27,747 nucleotides of DNA, from positions 1 through 27,747 of the forward strand of contig CAMPJI010000028.1 in the NCBI GenBank assembly GCA_946886865.1, read 5' to 3'. The stretch is from an uncultured Lysobacterales bacterium (GTDB lineage Bacteria > Pseudomonadota > Gammaproteobacteria > Xanthomonadales > Xanthomonadaceae). Of the stretch, positions 7,476-15,892 are shown piece after piece. How positions within the stretch are numbered: position 1 is the first letter of the stretch; every line of letters starts with the position of its first letter. A model generated the notes under the pieces. The model had not been told where the DNA came from, did not search any database, and saw only the letters and a program-made list of their open reading frames with translations. Position numbers and translations under genes: made by a program.

Positions 7476-7838
7476 GGCGGAGTCGGCCAGGCAGCCGCGT
7501 CATGCGCAAGCATGCCGAGGAAAGTCCGGGCTCCACAGGGCACGGTGCCAGGTAACGCCTGGGCGGCGCGAGCCGACGGAAAGTGCAACAGAGAGCAGAC
7601 CGCCGAACGGTGTCGCAAGACGTGCGTGGCAAGGGTGAAACGGTGCGGTAAGAGCGCACCGCGAGTCTGGCAACAGACCGGCACGGCAAACCCCACCGGG
7701 AGCAAGACCAAATAGGGAGGCAATGCCGCGGCCCGCGGTGCCTCCGGGTAGGTTGCTTGAGCGTCGCGGCGACGCGGCGCCTAGAGGAATGGCTGCCCAC
7801 GACAGAACCCGGCTTATCGGCCGGCTCCGCCACCTTTT
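7476..7838 (+). ncRNA. rnpB: RNase P RNA, bacterial class A
   Basis: Catalytic RNA that trims the 5' leader from pre-tRNAs with the RnpA protein. The universally conserved blocks are present in order: GAGGAAAGTCCGGGCTCCAC (7517-7536), the GCAACAGAGAGCAGACCGCC block, the GGTGCGGTAAGAGCGCACC stem, AAATAGG, GGGTAGGTTGCTTGAG and ACAGAACCCGGCTTAT (7802-7817). The ends are set by helix P1: GGCGGAGTCGGCC (7476-7488) pairs with GGCCGGCTCCGCC (7819-7831) over 13 positions with one G-U pair, followed by ACC and a TTTT run. P15 (GGAGGCA with TGCCTCC, 7716-7722 and 7739-7745) encloses P16, but the usual GGU of the CCA-binding loop appears as GCC at 7725-7727. Its position between rsmI and mraZ makes it independent of both operons. 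Confidence 0.97.
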
Positions 7839-7847
7839 GTAGAGCAC

Positions 7848-7883
7848 CCCGGCCCGGATGCGTGTAGCCCCGGCCGGGCGTTT
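7848..7883 (+). terminator. Weak hairpin downstream of rnpB
   Basis: CCCGGCC (7848-7854) pairs with GGCCGGG (7872-7878) across a 17-nt loop and is followed by CGTTT. The loop is long and the T run short, so it is a poor intrinsic terminator. Its position just after rnpB makes a termination or 3'-processing role plausible. Confidence 0.3.
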
Positions 7884-7900
7884 GCGTGAGCCTCGAGCCC

Positions 7901-7929
7901 GGTACCCGGCACGATGCAGCGCGGGTACC
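7901..7929. repeat. 8-bp perfect inverted repeat
   Basis: GGTACCCG (7901-7908) and CGGGTACC (7922-7929) are perfectly inverted around a 13-bp spacer in the rnpB-mraZ intergenic region. There is no T tract. It could be a regulator operator or part of the neighbouring REP-like element; nothing in the sequence decides. Confidence 0.4.
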
Positions 7930-7946
7930 TGGTTCGGCGTCCTTCT

Positions 7947-7968
7947 GTAGGAGCGGCTTCAGCCGCGA
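7947..7968 (+). repeat. REP-like palindrome (GTAGGAGCGGCTTCAGCCGC type)
   Basis: The 22-bp unit contains GCGGCT-TC-AGCCGC, a perfect stem preceded by the GTAGGA head. This head-plus-stem unit is common in Xanthomonadaceae and Pseudomonas intergenic regions and belongs to the class mobilised by REP-associated tyrosine transposases (established knowledge). Only one copy is present and no transposase gene lies nearby. DNA from about 7970 to 8095 holds no gene I can support. Confidence 0.7.
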
Positions 7969-8105
7969 TCCGCCGCGTCATCTCCCGGTTCATCCCGTTG
8001 GGGACGATATCGACCGCGACGTAAGGCGCGTCGCCGCCCGCCGTGCTGCGGCGCACCAAGGTCACCGGCCGATTCCCGTGAATGCCACGTGACGGCGCCC
8101 GAGCC

Positions 8106-8165
8106 TGTGGATATCTCAAAAAATGAGACGAAACAACGGTTAGTGGATAAGTCTTGAATAAGACT
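8106..8165. promoter_or_regulatory. AT-rich patch with two DnaA-box-like sites and two small hairpins upstream of mraZ
   Basis: TGTGGATAT (8106-8114) and AGTGGATAA (8142-8150) each differ by one base from TGTGGATAA, the complement of the DnaA box TTATCCACA. Between and after them lie TCTCA-N5-TGAGA (8114-8128) and AGTCTT-GAAT-AAGACT (8150-8165). The patch is clearly richer in A+T than its surroundings and ends about 55 bp before the mra -35. Binding by DnaA is inference. Confidence 0.4.
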
Positions 8166-8220
8166 CTGAAGTTCGCTGCAAGTCATTGACGCGCCTAGTG
8201 AAAACCGGCCCGGAAAGTTG

Positions 8221-8249
8221 TTGACAACCCTGTGGGGCGTGCCTAAGGT
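8221..8249 (+). promoter_or_regulatory. mra (dcw) promoter upstream of mraZ
   Basis: TTGACA (8221-8226), a perfect -35, is separated by 17 bp from TAAGGT (8244-8249), a three-of-six -10. The -35 lies in a small palindrome, GTTG-TTGA-CAAC (8217-8228). Transcription would start near 8256, leaving a leader of about 110 nt before mraZ. No other promoter of similar quality lies between rnpB and mraZ, so this probably drives the whole cluster. Confidence 0.65.
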
Positions 8250-8293
8250 GGGCTTCCGAGGGGAAACCAGGGTTTTTGTGGTTTTCCGTGGCC
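8249..8293 (+). promoter_or_regulatory. Putative MraZ operator: five GG-cored repeats with exact 10-bp period
   Basis: TGGGC (8249), AGGGG (8259), AGGGT (8269), TGGTT (8279) and TGGCC (8289) begin exactly ten bases apart. E. coli MraZ binds TGGGN repeats separated by 5 nt, the same 10-bp spacing, at its own promoter (established). Here the array starts at the last base of the -10 and runs across the start site, so bound MraZ would block initiation. The first three boxes are good and the last two degenerate. Confidence 0.6.
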
Positions 8294-8366
8294 GGAGTCG
8301 CTCTTTCGGGGCGTTTCCATCGACAGGCAGACCCGCCCGGCAGAGGCAGGCTCCCACAGGTGCTCA

Positions 8367-8813
8367 ATGTTCCAGGGCGAGACCGCGATCACGATCGACG
8401 ACAAGGGCCGGCTGGCGGTGCCCACCGCCCACCGTGACGTCGTCGCGCGCGATTGCGGCAACCGCCTGGTCATCACCTACAACCCCTTCGAGTCCGGCTG
8501 CCTCTACCTCTACCCGCAGCAGGTCTGGGAGCGCGTGCGCGACCAGGTCAACAAGCTGCCCAAGGCCAAGAAGACCAGCCGCGTGATGCAGCTCAAGCTG
8601 GTCGGTGCGGCCACCTTCGTCGAGCCCGACGGCAATGGCCGCATCACCGTGCCGGCCAGCCACCGCGCGGCCGTGGGCATCGAGAAGAAGGCCGTGCTGC
8701 TGGGCATGGGCGACAAGTTCGAGTTGTGGAGCGAGCAGGCGCACCACGCGCAGATCCGTCAGACCATCACTGACGAGGATCTGAGCGAGGACCTGCTCGA
8801 CCTGCAGCTATGA
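8367..8813 (+). CDS. mraZ: Transcriptional regulator MraZ
   Basis: DNA-binding autorepressor of the dcw cluster, forming ring-shaped oligomers. The 148-aa protein has the two SpoVT-AbrB-like repeats of the family: [16 protein letters not shown] near residue 10 and [17 protein letters not shown] near residue 85, each with the conserved D-x-x-GR DNA-contact motif. The ATG at 8367 follows AGGTG at 8358-8362. It opens the coupled operon; the stop overlaps the rsmH start in ATGA. The putative operator array just upstream is consistent with autoregulation. Confidence 0.97.
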   Translation: MFQGETAITIDDKGRLAVPTAHRDVVARDCGNRLVITYNPFESGCLYLYPQQVWERVRDQVNKLPKAKKTSRVMQLKLVGAATFVEPDGNGRITVPASHRAAVGIEKKAVLLGMGDKFELWSEQAHHAQIRQTITDEDLSEDLLDLQL

Positions 8814-9775
8814 CGGGCGGTGGCGTGGACCGCGCCTCGGCGCCCTCCGGCCACCTTCCCGTGATGTTCTCGCAGGTCCTGGACGGCCTGCGCGTGGACG
8901 GGAACGGAACCTACCTGGACGGAACCTTCGGCCGCGGCGGGCATGCCCGCGGCGTGCTCGACCAACTCGGCCCCGGAGGCCGGCTGCTGCTGATGGACAA
9001 GGACCCCGAGGCGATCGCCGTGGCCGAACGCGAGTTCGGTGCGGACCGGCGCGTGTCCATCTTCCGCGGCAGTTTCGCCGACCTGGCCCGCTGGGACGCC
9101 ACCGCCGGCGGGCTCGATGGCGTGCTGCTGGACCTGGGCGTGTCGTCGCCGCAGCTGGACGTCGCCGAACGCGGCTTCAGCTTCGGCAAGGACGGCCCGC
9201 TGGACATGCGCATGGACCCGGACGCCGGGATCAGCGCCGCGCAGTGGCTGGCCGAGGCGACCGAGCAGGAGATCGCCGACGTGCTGTGGACCTACGGCGA
9301 GGAGCGCATGAGCCGCCGCATCGCCCGTGCCATCGTGGCCCAGCGCGACGCCGAGCCACTCACCCGCACCGCGCAGCTGGCGGGCCTGGTCGCGCGGGTC
9401 ATGCCGCGCAGCGACCAGAAGATCCACCCGGCCACGCGGAGCTTCCAGGGCATCCGCATCTTCATCAACCGCGAACTGGCCGACCTGGAAACCGGACTGG
9501 ATGCCGCGCTGTCGCGGCTCAAGCCCGGCGGCCGCCTGGCGGTGATCAGCTTCCACTCGCTGGAAGACCGCATCGTCAAGCAGTTCATCGCGCGCCACGC
9601 CAAGGCCCCGCCGGCCAACCGCCGGCTGCCGGAGGCCGAGACGTTCGTGCCGTCGCTGCGTGCGATCGGCTCGGCGATGAAGGCGCAGGCCGACGAGACC
9701 GGCGACAACCCGCGTGCGCGCAGCGCTGTGCTTCGCATCGCCGAGCGGCTGGATACCGGCGGGGGGGTGGCATGA
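8810..9775 (+). CDS. rsmH: 16S rRNA (cytosine-1402-N4)-methyltransferase
   Basis: Adds the N4-methyl group to C1402 of 16S rRNA, the same nucleotide that RsmI, encoded about 1.5 kb upstream, methylates on the ribose. The SAM-binding motif [11 protein letters not shown] is at about residues 38-48, followed by [23 protein letters not shown], the [16 protein letters not shown] block, [12 protein letters not shown] and [14 protein letters not shown]. At 321 aa the length is typical. It starts inside the mraZ stop (ATGA) and ends inside the ftsL start (ATGA). A run of seven G at 9761-9767 lies just before the stop. Confidence 0.97.
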   Translation: MTGGGVDRASAPSGHLPVMFSQVLDGLRVDGNGTYLDGTFGRGGHARGVLDQLGPGGRLLLMDKDPEAIAVAEREFGADRRVSIFRGSFADLARWDATAGGLDGVLLDLGVSSPQLDVAERGFSFGKDGPLDMRMDPDAGISAAQWLAEATEQEIADVLWTYGEERMSRRIARAIVAQRDAEPLTRTAQLAGLVARVMPRSDQKIHPATRSFQGIRIFINRELADLETGLDAALSRLKPGGRLAVISFHSLEDRIVKQFIARHAKAPPANRRLPEAETFVPSLRAIGSAMKAQADETGDNPRARSAVLRIAERLDTGGGVA

Positions 9776-10038
9776 GCCTGCGCCTGCTGCTGACCGTGCT
9801 GATCGCCGCCAACGTGGTGTCCGCGCTGGCGGTGGTGCACGCGCGCCATCGGCACCGCCAGCTGTTCGTGGAGCTGACCGCGCTGGAGAAGGCGCGCGAC
9901 GAGCTCAACATCGACTTCGGCCGGCTGCAGCTGGAGCAGGCCACGTGGGCCGAGAGCAACCGGATCGACCAGGTGGCGCGTGACCGCCTGGGCATGCGCT
10001 TTCCCGAAGCCGACGAAACCGTCGTGGTGCGTCCATGA
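9772..10038 (+). CDS. ftsL: Cell division protein FtsL
   Basis: Small bitopic membrane protein of the FtsQLB complex that activates FtsWI at the septum. The 88-aa product has a transmembrane helix at about residues 4-24, then a leucine-rich periplasmic coiled coil (residues 30-65, with [23 protein letters not shown] split by polar positions) and the family's [15 protein letters not shown] segment. The cytoplasmic N-terminus is only about three residues, whereas E. coli FtsL has over thirty. Start and stop both lie in ATGA overlaps with rsmH and ftsI; the position between rsmH and ftsI supports the call as much as the sequence does. Confidence 0.92.
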   Translation: MSLRLLLTVLIAANVVSALAVVHARHRHRQLFVELTALEKARDELNIDFGRLQLEQATWAESNRIDQVARDRLGMRFPEADETVVVRP

Positions 10039-11936
10039 GCCGCGTGCCCGGCCGCCCCCCGCATCGCGCCGACGGCGCCACCCCGTGGCAGCGCCTGAAG
10101 ACGCGCTTCGCCGCGCGTCCGGGTGGCGTGCGTACGCGCATGCGCTACAACGTCCGCAGCCGCGTGCTGCTGGTCGGCGGCGCGATGGCGCTGTGCTCGG
10201 TCGCGCTGGTGGGGCGCGCGTTCCACCTGCAGGTGGTCGACAACGAGTTCTACCGCAAGCAGGGCGACGAGCGGATCCTGCGCGAGATCGCGATCCCGAC
10301 CTCGCGCGGCATGATCACCGACCGCAACGGCGAGCCGCTGGCGGTGTCGACGCCGGTGGAGTCGGTGTGGGGCAACCCGCAGGAGCTGCTGGCCAACCCC
10401 GAGCGCATCCCCGAGCTGGCCGAGGCGCTGGACGTGCCCGTGGACTACCTGACGCGCAAGATCAGCCAGCGCGGCAGCAAGGAGTTCATGTACCTCAAGC
10501 GCCGCATCAGCCCGACGGCGGCCAGGCGCATCCTGGCGCACGGCATCCCGGGTGTGTTCTCGCAGCGCGAGTTCCGCCGGTTCTACCCGCAGGGCGAGGC
10601 GCTCGCCCACGTGCTGGGCTTCACCAACATCGACGACCGCGGCCAGGAAGGGCTGGAGCTGGCCTTCGACGACTGGTTGCGGGGCAAGCCGGGCGCGAAG
10701 CGCGTCATCCGCGACAGCCGCGGCCGCTTCGTCGAGGACGTGGAACTGATCCGTGCCGCCGAGGCCGGCCACGACCTCACCCTGACCATCGACCGCCGCA
10801 TCCAGTACCTGGCGTTCCGCGAGCTGCGCAGCACGCTGCTGCGCACGGGCGCGAGCGCCGGTTCGGCGGTGGTGATGGACGTGGACACCGGCGAGATCCT
10901 CGCCATGGTCAACCTGCCGACTTACAACCCCAACGCCGTCGACCCGCGCAATGCCGACGCGCGGCGCAACCGCGCCGTCACCGACGTGGTGGAGCCGGGC
11001 TCGACGATGAAGCCGATCACGGTGGCGGCGGCGCTGACCGCCGGCGTGGTCACGCCCGACACGCCGGTGGACGTCTCGCCCGGCTACATGTCGCTGGGGC
11101 GTTACACCATCCGCGACTTCCGCAACTACGGGATGCAGACGGTCACCGGCCTGATCACCAAGAGCTCCAACCTGGGCGCGGTGAAACTGGCCGAGAAGCT
11201 CGAGGACGACTACTTCCACGAGTTCGTGCGCAGCTTCGGCTACGGCCAGAAGCCGGGCAGCGGGTTCCCCGGCGAGTCCTCGGGCGTTCTGCCGCCGCCG
11301 GAGCGCTGGTACGGCTCGACCAAGGCGACCATGTCCTACGGCTACGGCCTGTCGGCCACGCCGCTGCAGATCGCCACCGCCTACGCGGCGCTCGGCAATG
11401 GCGGCAAGCGCGTGACGCCGACGTTCGTGAAGGGCGAGCGCCACGAGGTGCGCGAGGTGCTGTCGCCGCAGGTGGCCGACCAGGTCATGCAGATGATGCA
11501 GACGGTCACCGAGGAAGGCGGCACCGCGACGCAGGCGGCGATCCTCGGTTACCACGTCGCGGGCAAGACCGGCACGGCGCGCAAGTTCAACGACACTGGC
11601 GGCTACTCGCGCCGTTACGTGTCGTTCTTCGCCGGCGTCGTGCCGGTGGAGAACCCGCGCTTCTCGATGGTGGTCGTGGTCGACGACCCGGACGCCAGCA
11701 AGGGCTACTACGGCGGGCTGGTGTCGGCGCCGGTATTCAAGAACGTCATGGACGGCGCGCTGCGCCTGATGGACGTGCCGCCGGACGACATCGACACGTG
11801 GCTCGCGGCGCAGGCCGAAGCCGATGCCAAGCGCCGCAAGGCCGCCGATGCCGAAGCAGGCACCGCTCCGGTGGTGCCCGTCGTGCAGGCCGCCGTGTCG
11901 GCGCCGCCTGCGCTGTCCACGGGAGCGACGCCATGA
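10035..11936 (+). CDS. ftsI: Septal peptidoglycan transpeptidase FtsI (PBP3)
   Basis: Class B penicillin-binding protein that cross-links septal murein in complex with FtsW. The 633-aa protein has a basic cytoplasmic N-terminus, one transmembrane helix at about 43-62, a pedestal domain including [15 protein letters not shown] near residue 91, and a transpeptidase domain with the three catalytic motifs: S323-T-M-K326, S377-S-N379 and K511-T-G-T514. A lysine-rich then Ala/Pro-rich tail of about 45 residues after the catalytic domain looks disordered and is absent from a minimal PBP3. Both ends are in ATGA overlaps (ftsL, murE). Confidence 0.97.
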   Translation: MSRVPGRPPHRADGATPWQRLKTRFAARPGGVRTRMRYNVRSRVLLVGGAMALCSVALVGRAFHLQVVDNEFYRKQGDERILREIAIPTSRGMITDRNGEPLAVSTPVESVWGNPQELLANPERIPELAEALDVPVDYLTRKISQRGSKEFMYLKRRISPTAARRILAHGIPGVFSQREFRRFYPQGEALAHVLGFTNIDDRGQEGLELAFDDWLRGKPGAKRVIRDSRGRFVEDVELIRAAEAGHDLTLTIDRRIQYLAFRELRSTLLRTGASAGSAVVMDVDTGEILAMVNLPTYNPNAVDPRNADARRNRAVTDVVEPGSTMKPITVAAALTAGVVTPDTPVDVSPGYMSLGRYTIRDFRNYGMQTVTGLITKSSNLGAVKLAEKLEDDYFHEFVRSFGYGQKPGSGFPGESSGVLPPPERWYGSTKATMSYGYGLSATPLQIATAYAALGNGGKRVTPTFVKGERHEVREVLSPQVADQVMQMMQTVTEEGGTATQAAILGYHVAGKTGTARKFNDTGGYSRRYVSFFAGVVPVENPRFSMVVVVDDPDASKGYYGGLVSAPVFKNVMDGALRLMDVPPDDIDTWLAAQAEADAKRRKAADAEAGTAPVVPVVQAAVSAPPALSTGATP

Positions 11937-13423
11937 GCGCGGTGCGCCTGTCCGACCTGCTGCCCGACGTCTCCGGCATCCCCGCCGGCCTGCACGTCGG
12001 CGGGCTTGCACAGGACACGCGCGAGTTGCGCGCTGGCGATGCGTTCGTCGCCGTCGAGGGCGAGGGCGGCGGCGCGCACGGGCTGTCGTTCGTCGAGCAG
12101 GCGCGCGCGGCCGGCGCCGTTGCCATCCTGTTCGAGCCGCCGGCACCCGAGGGGCTGGCCGCCCCCGCCGACGCGATCGCCGTGTCCGGCCTCCGGGCGC
12201 GGATGGGCGGACTGGCCCACCGCTTCCACGGCAACGTCACCGAGGCCATGGACGTGGTGGGCGTGACCGGCACCAACGGCAAGACCTCGACCGTGCAGCT
12301 GCTGGTGCAGGCGTGGGCGCTGCGGGGCCGTACCGCCGGCAGCATCGGCACGCTCGGCGCCGGCCTCCACGGACACCTCGTGGCCACGGGGTTCACCACG
12401 CCGCTGGTGCTGCGCCTGCACGCGCTGCTGGCACAGATGCACCGCGACGGCGCGCAGGCCATCGCCATGGAAGTCAGCTCGCACGCGCTCGACCAGGGCC
12501 GCGTGGACGGCGTGCAGTTCGACATCGCGGTGTTCACCAACCTCACCCGCGACCACCTCGACTACCACGGTGACATGGACAGCTACGCGCGCACCAAGGC
12601 GCGGCTGTTCGCGTGGCCGGGCCTGCGCGCGGCCGCCATCAACCTGGACGATGCCTTCGGCCGCGAGCTGCATGCCTCGCTGCCCGCAGGCGTGCGCGCC
12701 ATCGGCCTCAGTTCGCGCGGCCGCGACGGTGCCGCCGTGCGCGCCGAGGCGATTACCCTGGACAACCGCGGAATCACGTTCGACCTGCAGATCGGTGACG
12801 CCACGAATCCCGTGCGTTCGCCGTTGCTGGGCCGGTTCAATGTCGACAACCTGCTGGCGGTCGCCGGCGTGCTGCATGCGCAGGACTGGGCGCCGGCGAC
12901 GATTGCCGAAACGCTGGGCCGCCTGCAGCCGGTCGCGGGCCGCATGAACCGGTTGGGCGGCGACGTGGATGCGGCCGGCCGGCAGCGTCCGCTGGTGGTG
13001 GTCGATTACGCCCACACGCCCGATGCGCTCGAGCAGGCCCTCACCTCGTTGCGCGCGCACGCGCAGGCGCGGCTGGTCTGCGTGTTCGGCTGCGGCGGCG
13101 AGCGCGACCGCGGCAAGCGTCCGCAGATGGCCGCCATCGCCGAGTCGCAGGCCGACACCGTGATCGTCACCGACGACAACCCGCGCCACGAGGACGGCGA
13201 CGCCATCGTCGCGGAGATCCTCGGGGGCTTGCGCAATCCCGGCCGCGCGCTGGTGCAGCGCGACCGCGCCGCCGCGATCGCGCTGGCCATCGCCGAGGCC
13301 GGGCCCGACGACATCGTGCTGATCGCCGGCAAGGGCCACGAGCCGTACCAGGAAGTTGCCGGCGTGCAGCACCCGTTCGACGACACCGAAGTGGCGCGGC
13401 GCCAGCTGGAGGCACGGCCATGA
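11933..13423 (+). CDS. murE: UDP-MurNAc-tripeptide synthetase (meso-diaminopimelate-adding)
   Basis: ATP-dependent ligase that adds the third residue of the murein peptide stem in the cytoplasm. The 496-aa protein shows the Mur ligase P-loop GTNGKTST at 113-120, the substrate-binding [18 protein letters not shown], the [10 protein letters not shown] helix with the lysine normally carbamylated, [10 protein letters not shown] and [13 protein letters not shown]415-N-P-R418 is the signature of enzymes specific for meso-diaminopimelate, as expected of a Gram-negative. The start is the ATG in the ftsI stop; the frame is open much further upstream by chance because of the high GC content. It ends in an ATGA overlap with murF. 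Confidence 0.97.
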   Translation: MSAVRLSDLLPDVSGIPAGLHVGGLAQDTRELRAGDAFVAVEGEGGGAHGLSFVEQARAAGAVAILFEPPAPEGLAAPADAIAVSGLRARMGGLAHRFHGNVTEAMDVVGVTGTNGKTSTVQLLVQAWALRGRTAGSIGTLGAGLHGHLVATGFTTPLVLRLHALLAQMHRDGAQAIAMEVSSHALDQGRVDGVQFDIAVFTNLTRDHLDYHGDMDSYARTKARLFAWPGLRAAAINLDDAFGRELHASLPAGVRAIGLSSRGRDGAAVRAEAITLDNRGITFDLQIGDATNPVRSPLLGRFNVDNLLAVAGVLHAQDWAPATIAETLGRLQPVAGRMNRLGGDVDAAGRQRPLVVVDYAHTPDALEQALTSLRAHAQARLVCVFGCGGERDRGKRPQMAAIAESQADTVIVTDDNPRHEDGDAIVAEILGGLRNPGRALVQRDRAAAIALAIAEAGPDDIVLIAGKGHEPYQEVAGVQHPFDDTEVARRQLEARP

Positions 13424-14817
13424 CGCCGATGACGCTGTCGCGGATCGCGCAGGCCACCGGCGGGCGACTCGTCGGCGCCGACCGCACCATCGCATCGGTC
13501 GCCACCGACACGCGTGCGCTGGGCGAAGCCGGCGACGCCCTGTTCGTCGCGCTCAAGGGCGAACGCTTCGACGGGCATGACCACGTCGAGGCCGCGGGCC
13601 GCGCCGGCATCGCCGCGGCCCTGGTGTCGCGCGAGCTGCCGATCGACCTGCCGCAGGTGGTCGTAGGCGACACCCAGCGCGCCCTGGCCGACTGGGCGGC
13701 GTCCGTCCAGCGGGCCCGCGACACGCGGGTGGTTGCCATCACCGGCAGCAACGGCAAGACCAGCGTCAAGACGTTGACCCTGGCGGTGCTGCAGCAGGTG
13801 GCCTCCACCTATGCCAACCCCGGCAACCGCAACAACGAGATCGGCCTGCCGTTGGCGGTGCTCGAAGCGCCGGAGGACGCGACGTTCGCCATCTACGAGA
13901 TGGGCGCGGGGCAGCCGGGCGACATCGCCTACCTGACCGCCATCGCGCGCCCCGACATCGGGCTGGTCAACAACATCGCGCCCGCGCACCTGGAGCGCAT
14001 GGGCAGCCTGCTGGGCGTGGCCGACACCAAGGCCGCCATCTACGACGCATTGCCGGCCGACGGCGTGGCGGTGATCAACGCCGACGACGCCTTCGCACCA
14101 TTCTTCGCCGAGCGCGCGCACGGGCGCCGGCTGCTGCGGTTCGGGCTGGAGGCCAGCGCCGACGTCACCGCGCGCGACATCCGTCTCGACGATACCGGCA
14201 GCCGCTTCGTGCTCGCCACGCCGCTGGGCGAGGCCGAGGCGCATATCGCGATGCCGGGTCGCCACAACGTGCTCAACGCGCTGGCCGCCGCGACCATTGG
14301 CCTGGCCGCCGGCGCCGACATGGCGCAGATCGTTGCCGGCCTGGCCGCCGCCGAGCCGGTGCAGGGCCGGCTGGTAGCGCACCGCTGGGGCGCGCACGCC
14401 ACGGTGGTGGACGACAGCTACAACGCCAACCCGGGTTCCGTCGCCGCCGCCATCGACACGCTGGCCGCGGGTCCGGCCGAGGGTTGGCTGGTGCTGGGCG
14501 ACATGCGCGAGCTCGGCGACGACGCTGCCGGCATGCACGCCGAAGTCGGCCGTCGCGCGCGCAGCGCTGGCCTGCGCCGGCTGTTCGCACTGGGGCCGCT
14601 CAGCGCCTCGGCCGCCGACGCGTTCGGCGAGGGCGGCAGCGTCCATGCCGACCACGCCTCGCTCGCCGGGGCCCTGCGCGAAGCACTTATCGCCCATGCG
14701 CCAACACCAGTCCGGGTACTGGTGAAGGGCTCGCGTGGCAGCGCGATGGATCGGATCGTCGCGGCGCTGCTGTCGGATGCGCCGCACACGGGCAAGGGGG
14801 ACACCGATGCTGCTTGA
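13420..14817 (+). CDS. murF: UDP-MurNAc-tripeptide:D-alanyl-D-alanine ligase
   Basis: Adds D-Ala-D-Ala, made by Ddl encoded later in the cluster, to UDP-MurNAc-tripeptide to complete the soluble murein precursor. At 465 aa it is of normal size. It has the P-loop [12 protein letters not shown] (107-118), [37 protein letters not shown], the [12 protein letters not shown] domain junction, [10 protein letters not shown] and the C-terminal VKGSRG. It starts in an ATGA overlap with murE. Its last codons overlap mraY by 11 bp, the longest overlap in the cluster, so mraY's ribosome-binding site AAGGGGG lies inside murF. Confidence 0.97.
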   Translation: MTPMTLSRIAQATGGRLVGADRTIASVATDTRALGEAGDALFVALKGERFDGHDHVEAAGRAGIAAALVSRELPIDLPQVVVGDTQRALADWAASVQRARDTRVVAITGSNGKTSVKTLTLAVLQQVASTYANPGNRNNEIGLPLAVLEAPEDATFAIYEMGAGQPGDIAYLTAIARPDIGLVNNIAPAHLERMGSLLGVADTKAAIYDALPADGVAVINADDAFAPFFAERAHGRRLLRFGLEASADVTARDIRLDDTGSRFVLATPLGEAEAHIAMPGRHNVLNALAAATIGLAAGADMAQIVAGLAAAEPVQGRLVAHRWGAHATVVDDSYNANPGSVAAAIDTLAAGPAEGWLVLGDMRELGDDAAGMHAEVGRRARSAGLRRLFALGPLSASAADAFGEGGSVHADHASLAGALREALIAHAPTPVRVLVKGSRGSAMDRIVAALLSDAPHTGKGDTDAA

Positions 14818-15892
14818 ACTCTCGCGTTGGCTGCAGCAGCTGGAAAGCATTTTCGGCCTGTTCGGCTACCTCACGCTGCGCGGCATCCTCGCGGCACTGA
14901 CCGCGCTGGCACTGTCGCTGTGGTGGGGGCCGTCGGTCATCCGCCGGCTGGGCCAGCTCAAGGGCGGCCAGCCGATCCGTACCGACGGCCCGCAATCGCA
15001 CTTTTCCAAGGCCGGCACCCCGACCATGGGCGGCGCGCTGATCCTGATCACCGTGCTGGCCTCGGTGCTGCTGTGGGGTGACCTGCGCAACCGCTACGTG
15101 TGGCTGGTGCTGGCGGTGATGGTGGCCTTCGGCGCCATCGGCTGGTGGGACGACTGGATCAAGATCGTCCGCCGCGACCCTAACGGCATGCGCTCCCGCA
15201 CCAAGTACCTGCTGCAGTCCATCTTCGGGCTGGGCGCCGGCGTGTTCCTGTACATGACTGCCGATGCGCCGGCCGCCACCACGTTCTACATCCCGCTGTT
15301 CAAGGCGGTCGCGTTGCCGCTGGTGGCCTTCAGCTTCGTCGCCATCGCCTACTTCTGGATCGTCGGCTTCTCCAACGCGGTCAACCTGACCGACGGCCTG
15401 GACGGGCTGGCGATCATGCCGACGGTGCTGGTGGCCTGCGCGCTGGGCGTGTTCGCCTACGCCTCCGGCAACGCGGTGTTCTCCGAGTACCTGCAGATCC
15501 CGCAGGTGCCGGGCGCGGGCGAGCTGGTGATCATCTGCGCGGCCATCGCCGGCGCCGGGCTCGGGTTCCTGTGGTTCAACACCTACCCGGCCATGGTGTT
15601 CATGGGCGACATCGGCGCGCTGGCGCTGGGCGCGGTGCTGGGCTGCATCGCCGTGATCGTCCGCCAGGAACTGGTGCTGGTGATCATGGGCGGCATCTTC
15701 GTGATCGAGACGCTGTCGGTCATGGCGCAGGTCGCCTCGTTCAAGCTGACCGGCAAGCGCATCTTCCGCATGGCCCCGATCCATCACCACTTCGAGCTCA
15801 AGGGCTGGCCCGAGCCGCGCGTGATCGTCCGCTTCTGGATCATTTCGGTGATCCTCGTCCTCGTCGGCCTGGCCACGCTGAAGGTGCGTTGA
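14807..15892 (+). CDS. mraY: Phospho-N-acetylmuramoyl-pentapeptide transferase
   Basis: Integral inner-membrane enzyme that transfers phospho-MurNAc-pentapeptide to undecaprenyl phosphate, forming lipid I. The 361-aa protein has about ten hydrophobic segments and the catalytic signatures D115-D116 in [15 protein letters not shown] (193-201), D268 in VFMGDIGAL, and the histidine motif PIHHHFE (H326-H328). The ATG at 14807 has a strong AAGGGGG ribosome-binding site; an earlier ATG in frame would extend it into murF without homology. The stop shares one base with the ftsW start. In most proteobacteria murD would come next; it is missing here. Confidence 0.97.
   Translation: MLLELSRWLQQLESIFGLFGYLTLRGILAALTALALSLWWGPSVIRRLGQLKGGQPIRTDGPQSHFSKAGTPTMGGALILITVLASVLLWGDLRNRYVWLVLAVMVAFGAIGWWDDWIKIVRRDPNGMRSRTKYLLQSIFGLGAGVFLYMTADAPAATTFYIPLFKAVALPLVAFSFVAIAYFWIVGFSNAVNLTDGLDGLAIMPTVLVACALGVFAYASGNAVFSEYLQIPQVPGAGELVIICAAIAGAGLGFLWFNTYPAMVFMGDIGALALGAVLGCIAVIVRQELVLVIMGGIFVIETLSVMAQVASFKLTGKRIFRMAPIHHHFELKGWPEPRVIVRFWIISVILVLVGLATLKVR

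Noticed and set aside
7886..8092. Short + frame encoding a 68-residue peptide with CRSGFSRDP
   Set aside because: That string is the translation of the REP-like palindrome at 7947-7968 and turns up as a spurious protein wherever the repeat occurs.
7959..8357. Minus-strand frame of 132 codons covering the region upstream of mraZ
   Set aside because: It runs through the mra promoter, the operator array and the DnaA-like sites, and shows no recognisable domain.
9761..9767. G7 homopolymer near the end of rsmH as a phase-variation tract
   Set aside because: Too short to be convincing, located in the last codons, and rsmH is a housekeeping gene; a frameshift would mainly affect ftsL coupling.
9585..12146. 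Minus-strand open frame of 853 codons antisense to ftsL/ftsI/murE
   Set aside because: High-GC shadow: low-complexity Arg/Ala/His composition, no recognisable domain, opposite to well-identified genes.
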